Of a stretch of 64,000 nucleotides of DNA, positions 10,427-17,841 are shown piece after piece. Made by a program: the position numbers and the translations under genes. The notes below the pieces were generated by a model that saw nothing but the letters and a program-made list of their open reading frames with translations, had not been told where the DNA came from and did not search any database. Origin of the DNA: Sporosarcina ureae (GTDB lineage Bacteria; Bacillota; Bacilli; Bacillales_A; Planococcaceae); NCBI RefSeq assembly GCF_002101375.1, contig NZ_CP015207.1, positions 2,992,001-3,056,000 of the forward strand, in the 5' to 3' direction. Every line of letters begins with the position of its first letter. Positions within the stretch are counted from its first letter, which is position 1.

Positions 10427-12417
10427 TTGGAAAGCGAATCGGTAAACGATACGAAATTATTCGGGTGATCGGTGACGGAGGTATGTCCAGAGTTTACTTG
10501 GCGCACGATATAATCCTCGACCGCGATGTGGCGATCAAAGTATTGCATTATGATTTTGCCAATGAAGAAGAGTTAAAAAAACGATTCCAGCGGGAAGCAC
10601 TTTCCGCTACGAGCCTGACACACCCTCATATTGTAAATATTTTTGATGTTGGCCAAGAAGATGAACTCCATTACTTGGTGATGGAATACATAGCCGGCAA
10701 AACACTGAAAGACTATATCCATACTCATGGCGCATTGTCGGCAGAACAGGCTGTGTCTATTATGAAGCAACTTGTATCTGCTATATCACACGCTCATCAT
10801 AACGGTATTGTTCATCGCGACATTAAACCTCAAAATGTATTGATGAACGGTGAGGATGATGTGAAGATAACAGACTTTGGAATTGCCATGGCGTTGAATT
10901 CTACAGCACATACGAAGACGAACTCTGTTATTGGAACTGTTCACTATCTGTCTCCTGAACAAGCTAGAGGCGGCATGGCTACGAAACGCTCAGATATATA
11001 TTCACTCGGAATCGTATTTTATGAATTACTTACTGGACAGTTACCGTTTTCCGCGGAGACAGCTGTGGCGATTGCGTTAAAACACTTACAAGAAGAGACC
11101 CCATCCGTCCGGGATCAATTTCCTGAAATACCTCAAAGTGTAGAAAATGTTATCCTAAAGGCGACAGCTAAGGATTCATCCTATCGCTATGCGTCTGCAG
11201 ATGATATGTATGATGATTTACTAACGGTCCTATCTCAAGATCGATTGAATGAAAGTAAATTCGCCTTGCCGTTTGATGATGACAAGACAATGGCTATTCC
11301 TGCCATTAAAGATGCTTCAAAATCCACCGTTACTGAAGACACAATGAAAGTAGATCCCGTAAAACCTGAACCGCTAGCACCTGTAAAAAAGAAAAAAAAG
11401 AAATGGCCATATGTTTTAGCGGGTAGTCTGTTGCTACTAGCATTACTGACACTGCTATTGGTGATGATGATGAAACCGAAAGAAATCATTGTACCTGAAG
11501 TAGTAGGGGAAGAAGAGCTTGTTGCTGCAGAGATACTTGAAAAAGAAGGCTTTGTCATAGATGAACGTTTTGAAGAGACATCCGATGAATACACAGCGGG
11601 ACAAGTCATTAAAACAGTGCCTCAAGCCGGAAAGAAACGTAAAGAGGGAGACGGCGTGAAATTATTTATTAGCGCTGGTAAAGATCCTATGGTGCTTAGT
11701 GATTATACGGGTCGTAACTTTGAAGCGACAAAACGCTTTTTAGATGGTTACGGATTTTTACCTATTGAATCAGTCGAAGTCTTTTCCGACGAGCCGAAAG
11801 GAACAATTCTCAGCCAGCAACCTGAAGCAGAACAGTCTGTTATTCCGGAAGAAACTAAGTTGATCTTCACTGTAAGTAAAGGCAGGGAGTTGCAATCTCT
11901 TGATGATTTGTCAGGTATGTCCGCTAAACAACTAGAAGACTATGCGAATACATCTGGACTGAAGATCCACATCGTCAGTGAAGAACATTCGGATAAAGTG
12001 GATAAAGGATATGTTATTTCACAAAAGCCTTCTAAAGGTGAAAAAATGGAAAAAGGGCAACGAGTGGATGTCGTGGTTTCGAAAGGGCCTGCGTCCAAGC
12101 CGGTTAAATTGTTGGTAAAGACTGTGACGATTCCATATGACTATCCCGAAGAACCGACAGTTGAAAATGATGAAGATGAAATAGATTCAGAAACAGACCC
12201 AAAACCTCAATCGGAAATCATTCCTCAGAAAGTCCAGATTTATATACAGGATCGCACACACACGATGAATGATCCTATGGAGGAATTTGAGATTACTGAA
12301 GATACGACACGTAAGATTACGATCGAACTTCTAGAAGGAGAGCGTGGAGGTTATAAAATCATGCGCGATCAAACAGTGATTGAGGAAGATAAGTTCAACT
12401 ATGCAGATTTAGAATAG
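10423..12417 (+). CDS. prkC: Membrane Ser/Thr protein kinase with PASTA repeats
   Basis: 664 aa. The cytoplasmic kinase domain (about residues 10-270) has GDGGMSRVY (P-loop), AIKVL (Lys), HRDIKPQNVL (catalytic loop) and DFGIA. A transmembrane helix at about 328-349 follows a lysine-rich stretch. Three extracellular PASTA units run from about 355 to 560, then an acidic C-terminal domain. PASTA kinases sense muropeptides and uncrosslinked peptidoglycan, and in B. subtilis PrkC triggers spore germination. It is coupled to prpC and followed 12 bp later by rsgA, a known target in B. subtilis. Confidence 0.96.
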   Translation: MIGKRIGKRYEIIRVIGDGGMSRVYLAHDIILDRDVAIKVLHYDFANEEELKKRFQREALSATSLTHPHIVNIFDVGQEDELHYLVMEYIAGKTLKDYIHTHGALSAEQAVSIMKQLVSAISHAHHNGIVHRDIKPQNVLMNGEDDVKITDFGIAMALNSTAHTKTNSVIGTVHYLSPEQARGGMATKRSDIYSLGIVFYELLTGQLPFSAETAVAIALKHLQEETPSVRDQFPEIPQSVENVILKATAKDSSYRYASADDMYDDLLTVLSQDRLNESKFALPFDDDKTMAIPAIKDASKSTVTEDTMKVDPVKPEPLAPVKKKKKKWPYVLAGSLLLLALLTLLLVMMMKPKEIIVPEVVGEEELVAAEILEKEGFVIDERFEETSDEYTAGQVIKTVPQAGKKRKEGDGVKLFISAGKDPMVLSDYTGRNFEATKRFLDGYGFLPIESVEVFSDEPKGTILSQQPEAEQSVIPEETKLIFTVSKGRELQSLDDLSGMSAKQLEDYANTSGLKIHIVSEEHSDKVDKGYVISQKPSKGEKMEKGQRVDVVVSKGPASKPVKLLVKTVTIPYDYPEEPTVENDEDEIDSETDPKPQSEIIPQKVQIYIQDRTHTMNDPMEEFEITEDTTRKITIELLEGERGGYKIMRDQTVIEEDKFNYADLE

Positions 12418-12429
12418 AGGAGGAGTTCG

Positions 12430-13311
12430 ATGGCTGAAGGCCAAATCCGAAAAGCGATCAGTGGGTTTTATTACGTAGAACATAAAGGGAATTTAATTCA
12501 ATGTAAAAGCCGTGGGGTTTTTCGATTAAAGAAAATTAATCCTTTGGTAGGAGACTTCGTTACGTATGTACCTGACGGAGCCAATGATGCAACGATTACA
12601 GATGTTCATCAAAGGAAAAGCGAGTTAGTTAGACCGCCCATTGCCAATGTAGATCAAGTATTACTGGTTTTTTCGGTAGTGGAACCAAATATGAGTCTTC
12701 GTTTACTAGACCGTTTCTTAACAGTCATTGAATCACATCAATTAGAACCAATTTTGTATATTTCTAAAGAAGATATCGCCAACCCTAAGACGTTGGAAGA
12801 AAACGAAAAAAATCTCGCATATTATCGACATATCGGGTATACCGTTCTACGTAATGTAGAGAATAAGCATTCTTTGCTTGAAACACTTCGCCCATATTTT
12901 AGCGGTAAAACTACCGTACTTGCAGGTCAGTCAGGTGTGGGAAAATCCACGTTATTGAATACGATATTACCTGAACTGCAACTAAAAACCGGTGTGATCT
13001 CAGATGCGCTTGGTCGAGGAAAACATACTACACGTCATGTAGAGTTATTGGAAGTGGCAGATGGCTTGGTCGCTGATACACCTGGGTTCAGTTCTCTGGA
13101 TTTCGAACATATCGAAAAAGAAGAACTGCGGGATTATTTTGTGGAGATTTCAGAAGCTGGTGAAGGTTGTAAATTTAGAGGATGTCTTCATGTGAAAGAA
13201 CCAGGTTGTGCAGTGAAAGCCCAAGTAGAAGAAGGCATAATTTTGGAAGGTCGCTACGAGAATTATTTGCTGTTCTTGCAAGAAATTACGGATAGAAAGC
13301 CGAGGTATTAA
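12430..13311 (+). CDS. rsgA: Circularly permuted GTPase RsgA, 30S maturation factor
   Basis: 293 aa. It checks late 30S assembly and releases RbfA. An N-terminal OB fold is followed by a permuted G domain: the G4-like SKED precedes G1 (GQSGVGKST) and G3 (DTPGF). The C-terminal zinc site is [15 protein letters not shown]4 is SKED where NKxD or TKxD is usual, a minor deviation. AGGAGGAG precedes the ATG. It sits 2 bp before rpe. Confidence 0.95.
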   Translation: MAEGQIRKAISGFYYVEHKGNLIQCKSRGVFRLKKINPLVGDFVTYVPDGANDATITDVHQRKSELVRPPIANVDQVLLVFSVVEPNMSLRLLDRFLTVIESHQLEPILYISKEDIANPKTLEENEKNLAYYRHIGYTVLRNVENKHSLLETLRPYFSGKTTVLAGQSGVGKSTLLNTILPELQLKTGVISDALGRGKHTTRHVELLEVADGLVADTPGFSSLDFEHIEKEELRDYFVEISEAGEGCKFRGCLHVKEPGCAVKAQVEEGIILEGRYENYLLFLQEITDRKPRY

Positions 13312-13313
13312 TT

Positions 13314-13982
13314 ATGATAAAAATTGCGCCATCTATTTTAGCTGCAAACTTTGCAAAGCTTGGTGAAGAAGTGAATGAAGTCGAAAAAGCAGGTGCTGAA
13401 TTAATTCACATCGATGTAATGGACGGACATTTCGTACCGAATATCACAATGGGCCCCATTGTCGTCGAAGCGTTGCGTCCGTTGACGGGGCTACCGCTTG
13501 ATGTCCATTTGATGATTGAAAATCCGGACGATTATATCGAGGCCTTTGCGACAGCGGGTGCGGATTATATTACTGTACATGTAGAAGCATGCCCTCACTT
13601 GCATAGAACATTGCAATTGATTAAATCGACAGGTGCGAAACCAGGTGTTGTATTGAATCCGCATACACCGGTTGAGCAAATCATGCATGTACTTGAAGAT
13701 ATTGACATGGTATTGTTTATGACAGTCAATCCAGGTTTTGGCGGACAGTCGTTTATTCATTCCGTGCTACCAAAAGTGAAGCAACTTTCTGATATGATCA
13801 AAGAACGAAATCTTTCTATTGAAATCGAGATCGATGGGGGGATCAACGAAGAAACAATTAAGCCTTGTGTGGAAGCGGGTGCGACTATTTTTGTTGCAGG
13901 TTCGGCAATTTACGGTAAAGAAGACCGTGCAAAAGCACTTCAAGCTATTAAAGCAGCCGGTGAAAGTGTGATGGCGAAATGA
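13314..13982 (+). CDS. rpe: Ribulose-phosphate 3-epimerase
   Basis: 222 aa. It interconverts ribulose 5-phosphate and xylulose 5-phosphate in the pentose phosphate pathway. Hallmarks are [21 protein letters not shown] (metal and catalytic His/Asp), [16 protein letters not shown] and EIDGGI. The stop codon overlaps the thiN start by 4 bp (ATGA). The rsgA-rpe-thiN order is conserved in Bacillales. Confidence 0.97.
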   Translation: MIKIAPSILAANFAKLGEEVNEVEKAGAELIHIDVMDGHFVPNITMGPIVVEALRPLTGLPLDVHLMIENPDDYIEAFATAGADYITVHVEACPHLHRTLQLIKSTGAKPGVVLNPHTPVEQIMHVLEDIDMVLFMTVNPGFGGQSFIHSVLPKVKQLSDMIKERNLSIEIEIDGGINEETIKPCVEAGATIFVAGSAIYGKEDRAKALQAIKAAGESVMAK

Positions 13983-14632
13983 AATATGCCATCGTGTGTG
14001 CAGCGGGCCCTATAGATGAAGTGGTTAACTTAGCTGAATACGATCAAGAAGATACTGTGTACATCGGTGTAGATCGCGGTGCGTTGTATTTATTGGAAAA
14101 AGGTATTCAGCCCAATGAAGCAGTTGGCGACTTTGATTCTGTGACGAAAGAGCAGTTTGAACAGATTCACTCGAACGTAGAAATTGTCCATCATGTGAAT
14201 GAAGATAAAGATGAGACAGACACAGAACTGGCTGTACAGCGAGCGCTTGCATATGAACCCGATTATATCGTCTTGACTGGCGTGACAGGTGGTCGCTTGG
14301 ATCACTTACAGTCTGCTTTGCATTTATTGTATCGTATGCAAGCAGAAAATCGTAAAGTGAAGTTCAAAATACACAATACTACGAATGATATCCGTGTCAT
14401 GCTTCCTGGTGTAAGACGTGTAAAGAAAGATTCACGCTATCCGTATACTTCCTTTTTTTCGTTCGGCCCCGTCGTGACAGGGTTGACGTTGACAGGATTC
14501 AAATATGAAACGGTGAACGAACGATTAGAAATTGGTGTAACACGTTTTACAAGTAATGAAACAGTGGCGGATGTTTGTACTATCTCCTTCCGTGAGGGCA
14601 TATGCTTAATGGTAAGGAGTTCAGATTCCTGA
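13979..14632 (+). CDS. thiN: Thiamine pyrophosphokinase
   Basis: 217 aa. It converts thiamine to thiamine pyrophosphate. The N-terminus ([11 protein letters not shown]) and the [21 protein letters not shown] and [11 protein letters not shown] stretches match the TPK catalytic domain. The C-terminal TPK B1-binding beta domain follows. The rpe gene overlaps its start. The stop codon TGA is immediately followed by the AAAGGAG site of spoVM. Confidence 0.94.
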   Translation: MKYAIVCAAGPIDEVVNLAEYDQEDTVYIGVDRGALYLLEKGIQPNEAVGDFDSVTKEQFEQIHSNVEIVHHVNEDKDETDTELAVQRALAYEPDYIVLTGVTGGRLDHLQSALHLLYRMQAENRKVKFKIHNTTNDIRVMLPGVRRVKKDSRYPYTSFFSFGPVVTGLTLTGFKYETVNERLEIGVTRFTSNETVADVCTISFREGICLMVRSSDS

Positions 14633-14647
14633 AAGGAGTTGGGGGAT

Positions 14648-14809
14648 TTGCGAGTATACACATTCACGCTTCCGAAGTTTGTCAGTAACATTGTAAGAAA
14701 GTGCGCAGTAGCTTTCCAAAAGGACAGCCGTACTAAAACAACCGTTGCTGCCAATCCAAAAGCCGCCAAGACAAAAAAACGCAAAAAAGAAAAATCACAA
14801 AGCGCCTAA
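14648..14809 (+). CDS. spoVM: Spore coat morphogenesis peptide SpoVM with a C-terminal extension
   Basis: 53 aa from a TTG start, with AAAGGAG at 14632-14638 (9-nt spacing). Residues 1-26 align without gaps to B. subtilis SpoVM (26 aa): 13 identities by eye, including Tyr4, Leu8, Pro9, Lys10, Phe11, Ile15, Val16, Arg17, Phe23 and the final Lys25-Asp26. SpoVM is an amphipathic peptide that recognises the positive curvature of the forespore outer membrane and anchors SpoIVA. The position after thiN and before rpmB is the conserved one. Here the frame stays open after Asp26 for 27 more residues, rich in Lys, Arg, Thr and Ala (AAKTKKRKKEKSQSA at the end). Whether the tail is functional is unknown. 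Confidence 0.85.
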   Translation: MRVYTFTLPKFVSNIVRKCAVAFQKDSRTKTTVAANPKAAKTKKRKKEKSQSA

Positions 14810-14830
14810 TAAGGTGCTTTGTGTTTTTTT
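14796..14830 (+). terminator. Terminator overlapping the spoVM stop codon
   Basis: CACAAAGCGCC (14796-14806) pairs with GGTGCTTTGTG (14813-14823), an 11-bp stem with one G-U pair. The 6-nt loop TAATAA begins with the spoVM stop codon, and seven T residues follow. The last four codons of spoVM are therefore part of the terminator stem. Confidence 0.9.
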
Positions 14831-15269
14831 GTTTTTAGAAAGGCAAAAAAGCGCCTTTATGGTAATTCCCCCAACATCTGTCGAGGCTACCCAGGCGCTT
14901 TCATCTTTAGATTACATCCAGCTTCAAGCGCCAGCCTCTCGGAATGTTTCGAAATTACCAGAAAGGCAAAAAAGCGCCTTTATGGTAATTCCCCCAACAT
15001 CTGTCGAGGCTACCCAGGCGCTTTCATCTTTAGATTACATCCAGCTTCAAGCGCCAGCCTCTCGGAATGTTTCGAAATTACCAGAAAGGCAAAAAAGCGC
15101 CTTTATGGTAATTCCCCCAACATCTGTCGAGGCTACCCAGGCGCTTTCAGCTTTAGATTACATCCAGCTTCAGACGGCAACCGCTCGGGACACTTCAGGC
15201 TAGAAGATAAAGGCAAAAACCGCCTTTTTCTTCTAGCCTTCCAGTGCCTGTCGCGGCTAGACGCCGTCT
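14800..15269. repeat. Tandem array of 98-bp structured units in 123-bp register
   Basis: Units start at about 14803, 14926, 15049 and 15172, each 98 bp, separated by a 25-bp linker ending TTAGATTACATCCAGCTTC. Units 2 and 3 are nearly identical; unit 1 shares the centre and right half but its left half is replaced by the spoVM terminator; unit 4 is diverged. Each full unit folds as an outer stem (AAGCGCC/GGCGCTT), a CCTC/GAGG step, a TTACC/GGTAA step and an apical AAAGGC/GCCTTT hairpin. Unit 4 changes both arms together (AGACGGC/GCCGTCT, CCGC/GCGG, AGGCTAGAAG/CTTCTAGCCT). It lies between the convergent ends of spoVM and rpmB. Most of 14810-15283 is this array. Confidence 0.9.
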
Positions 15270-15283
15270 TCAGCTTTAGATTA

Positions 15284-15472
15284 TTATACTCGTTGTACTT
15301 TGCCTGATTTTAAAGCTCTTGCAGATACCCAAACGCGTTTAGGTTTGCCGTCGATTAGGATTCTAACTTTTTGAAGGTTAGCGCCCCAAGTGCGCTTGCT
15401 AGAGTTCAAAGCGTGAGAACGAGTGTTTCCAGAACGTGCTTTACGTCCAGTAATAACACATTGTTTAGCCAT
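15284..15472 (-). CDS. rpmB: 50S ribosomal protein L28
   Basis: 62 aa, the standard short L28. [20 protein letters not shown] and the later [11 protein letters not shown] and [14 protein letters not shown] are diagnostic. The cysteine pair count of zinc-binding paralogues is not met (a single Cys), so this looks like the zinc-independent form. On the minus strand an excellent GAGGAGGAAC site lies 4 nt before the ATG. It is convergent with spoVM, and its stop codon directly abuts the structured repeat array. Confidence 0.97.
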   Translation of the reverse strand: MAKQCVITGRKARSGNTRSHALNSSKRTWGANLQKVRILIDGKPKRVWVSARALKSGKVQRV

Positions 15473-15542
15473 TTTAGTTCCTCCTCGTGAATTTATTTAG
15501 CGATTCACGTTACAATTCGCATACCATAGTACTTTATCATAA

Positions 15543-15557
15543 GCATCGTATCGATGC
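15543..15557. promoter_or_regulatory. Perfect dyad in the rpmB / yloU divergent region
   Basis: GCATCG-TAT-CGATGC is a 6+3+6 perfect inverted repeat about 70 bp upstream of rpmB. On the minus strand it lies between a TTGTTG hexamer and TATGAT (15-bp spacing), the best rpmB promoter I could find. This placement would suit an operator, but no regulator is indicated. Confidence 0.35.
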
Positions 15558-15687
15558 AACAATTTTTTTTGATACTTTCAAGGTTTTTTCCTTTACACTA
15601 TATTTTAACGGTTTCAATACTTTCATTCCTGATGATTTCCCGTATAATGTACGTATGATGTGTCTAGAGATGGGGAGGAGAAGAGGA

Positions 15688-16050
15688 ATGTCAATCGAAC
15701 TGAAAAATGAGCATGGTACGATAGATATTACAAATGATGTAATTGCGCAAGTAGTCGGAGAGGCTGCGGTCGAGTGTTATGGAATTGTAGGGATGGCTTC
15801 CCAACACCAAATTCGCGATGGGCTTACAGAAATTCTTCGCAAAGAAAACTATTCTCGCGGCGTGATTGTACGTAACGAGGGAGATGCATTCCATATCGAT
15901 ATCTACGTCATCATGAGTTATGGCACGAAAATTACTGAAGTGGCCTATCAAGTACAATCCAAAGTGCAATATATAGTGAAAACCACGTTAGGTTTATCAG
16001 TAAGTTCAATAAATATTTTTGTTCAGGGAGTTCGTGTAACGAACGTGTAA
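15688..16050 (+). CDS. yloU: Asp23/Gls24 family protein YloU
   Basis: 120 aa. The Asp23/Gls24 family comprises small, abundant, often membrane-associated envelope-stress proteins; the exact role of YloU is unclear. The core is seen in ITNDVIAQVVGEAAVECYGIVGM and the C-terminal VQSKVQYIVKTTLGLSVSSINIFVQGVRV. I chose ATG 15688, with GGGGAGGAG 7 nt upstream, over farther upstream starts in the intergenic region. A TATAAT at 15643-15648 may be its -10 element, but the -35 is weak. It lies 18 bp before fakA, a conserved pair. Confidence 0.92.
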   Translation: MSIELKNEHGTIDITNDVIAQVVGEAAVECYGIVGMASQHQIRDGLTEILRKENYSRGVIVRNEGDAFHIDIYVIMSYGTKITEVAYQVQSKVQYIVKTTLGLSVSSINIFVQGVRVTNV

Positions 16051-16068
16051 AAGGAGGCCTTTAAGTCA

Positions 16069-17724
16069 ATGACTTCAATCAATGGATTGCATTTTGCGAA
16101 GATGGTAGAAATGGGTTCGCATCATCTTCATCAAAATGCGGATTATGTGGATTCTTTAAATGTATTCCCGGTGCCAGATGGCGATACGGGAACGAATATG
16201 AATTTATCCATGACATCCGGTGCAAAGGAAACAGAAAGAAATGCTCAAGAACATATCGGTTTGACGGCACAGGCATTTTCAAAAGGGTTACTTATGGGTG
16301 CCCGTGGAAATTCAGGTGTGATTTTATCTCAGTTATTCAGAGGATTCAGCAAGCAAATTGAGAATGAATCGGAAGTAAACGTAAAGCAATTTGCGGAAGC
16401 ACTTAAATACGGTGTGGATACAGCCTACAAAGCTGTTATGAAGCCTGTAGAAGGAACTATTTTGACAGTCGCCAAAGATGCAGCTAACGCGGCGGTTGAG
16501 CACATAGAAGATGCATCGGATTTAACAGCCTTACTAGAAATTATTGTGCAAGAAGCTAAAGCTTCGCTGAAACGGACGCCTGATCTACTGCCAGTGTTAA
16601 AAGAGGTAGGAGTAGTAGATAGTGGTGGACAAGGGCTCGTATATGTGTATGAAGGATTTTTGGCATGTCTAAAAGGTGAGGACTTACCTGAGAAGGTAGT
16701 TATGCACTCAATGGATGATTTAGTGATGACAGAGCATCACCGCATTATACAAGGTTTCATGAACTCAGAAGACATCGAGTTTGGCTACTGTACGGAATTC
16801 ATGGTCAAATTGGATTCGGGTAAGTTGCTCGACAAACCATTTGATGAGGCAACGTTCCGTCAAGACTTAAGCGAACTAGGTGACTCACTGCTCGTCATTT
16901 CAGATGATGAAGTAGTAAAAGTACATATTCACACTGAAGAACCTGGAGATGCTTTATCTTATGGGAAAAAATATGGTTCATTGACGAAGATGAAGATCGA
17001 TAATATGCGTGAACAACACAGTGATATTATGGAACGAGATGAAGCGTCAACAGCAAAACCTATCCAGCATAAATACGCAATTGTTACGGTTTCGATGGGC
17101 GAAGGAATCGCAGAACTTTTGAAAAGTATCGGAGCATCTGCCGTGATTGAGGGCGGTCAGACGATGAATCCTTCAACGGAGGATATTGTCAAAGCAATTC
17201 AGGAAATCGGTGCAGAACGAGTATTGATCTTGCCGAATAATAAAAACATCATCATGGCAGCTGAGCAAGCAGCTGAAGTATTGGAAATTGAAGCGGCAGT
17301 TGTGGCGACGAAAACCGTTCCGGAAGGCTTGGCGGCTATTTTGGCATTCAACCCTGAAGCTACAGTAGAGAAGAATGCGAAAGCAATGTTACAAGCGGCA
17401 TCTGCTATTAAAACCGGTCAAGTCACTTATGCCGTTCGTGACACATCGATTGATGGTGTAACGATCCGTAAAGATGACTTCATGGGAATCGCACAAGGGA
17501 AAATCACTAGCTCCAATTCTTCATTAGAGGGTGTGACAAAGAACCTCATTTCTTCTATGATTGATGAAGAAGATGAGATCGTCACGATTATTTATGGTGA
17601 AGATGTAACGCGTGAAGAAGCAGAAAAGATTAGTAGCTATATCGAAGAACAATTCGAGCATGTGGATATAGAATTGTATGCAGGAAAACAGCCGCTCTAT
17701 CCATATATTATCTCTGTTGAATAA
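16069..17724 (+). CDS. fakA: Fatty acid kinase subunit A (DAK domain, YloV)
   Basis: 551 aa. FakA phosphorylates fatty acids presented by a DegV-type FakB protein; the acyl phosphate then feeds PlsX/PlsY. The N-terminal Dak2 nucleotide-binding domain has PVPDGDTGTNMNLS with metal-binding aspartates, and ARGNSGVILSQLFRG. The C-terminal half (DUF1949/DegV-like) begins about residue 320. AAAGGAGG lies 11 nt before the ATG. B. subtilis has the serine dehydratase genes sdaAB-sdaAA after yloV; here recG follows a terminator directly. No FakB is in the window. Confidence 0.93.
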   Translation: MTSINGLHFAKMVEMGSHHLHQNADYVDSLNVFPVPDGDTGTNMNLSMTSGAKETERNAQEHIGLTAQAFSKGLLMGARGNSGVILSQLFRGFSKQIENESEVNVKQFAEALKYGVDTAYKAVMKPVEGTILTVAKDAANAAVEHIEDASDLTALLEIIVQEAKASLKRTPDLLPVLKEVGVVDSGGQGLVYVYEGFLACLKGEDLPEKVVMHSMDDLVMTEHHRIIQGFMNSEDIEFGYCTEFMVKLDSGKLLDKPFDEATFRQDLSELGDSLLVISDDEVVKVHIHTEEPGDALSYGKKYGSLTKMKIDNMREQHSDIMERDEASTAKPIQHKYAIVTVSMGEGIAELLKSIGASAVIEGGQTMNPSTEDIVKAIQEIGAERVLILPNNKNIIMAAEQAAEVLEIEAAVVATKTVPEGLAAILAFNPEATVEKNAKAMLQAASAIKTGQVTYAVRDTSIDGVTIRKDDFMGIAQGKITSSNSSLEGVTKNLISSMIDEEDEIVTIIYGEDVTREEAEKISSYIEEQFEHVDIELYAGKQPLYPYIISVE

Positions 17725-17731
17725 ATACATT

Positions 17732-17765
17732 ACGTTGTCCTGTAAGTAGGGGCAACGTTTTTATT
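17732..17765 (+). terminator. Terminator after fakA
   Basis: ACGTTGTCCT pairs with GGGGCAACGT (with G-U pairs) around a TAAGTA loop, followed by TTTTATT. It starts 7 bp after the fakA stop. Confidence 0.85.
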
Positions 17766-17841
17766 ATCCCGCCTTTTCATGGTAGACTAAAAAGAAGAAC
17801 ATTCGTTTTCTAATGAGATATGGGAAGGAGGTATTCTTCAC

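Noticed and set aside
14590..14620. Sigma-E promoter for spoVM inside thiN
   Set aside because: CATATGCT resembles a -10, but no acceptable -35 at the right distance was found; too degenerate to report.
14745..15203. 152-residue open frame made of 41-residue repeats across the array
   Set aside because: The 123-bp period is divisible by three, so any open frame repeats automatically. The DNA shows stem conservation and there is no ribosome site or homology, so it is a by-product of the repeats.
14800..15269. CRISPR array
   Set aside because: Units are 98 bp with identical 25-bp linkers and no unique spacers, and no cas genes are present.
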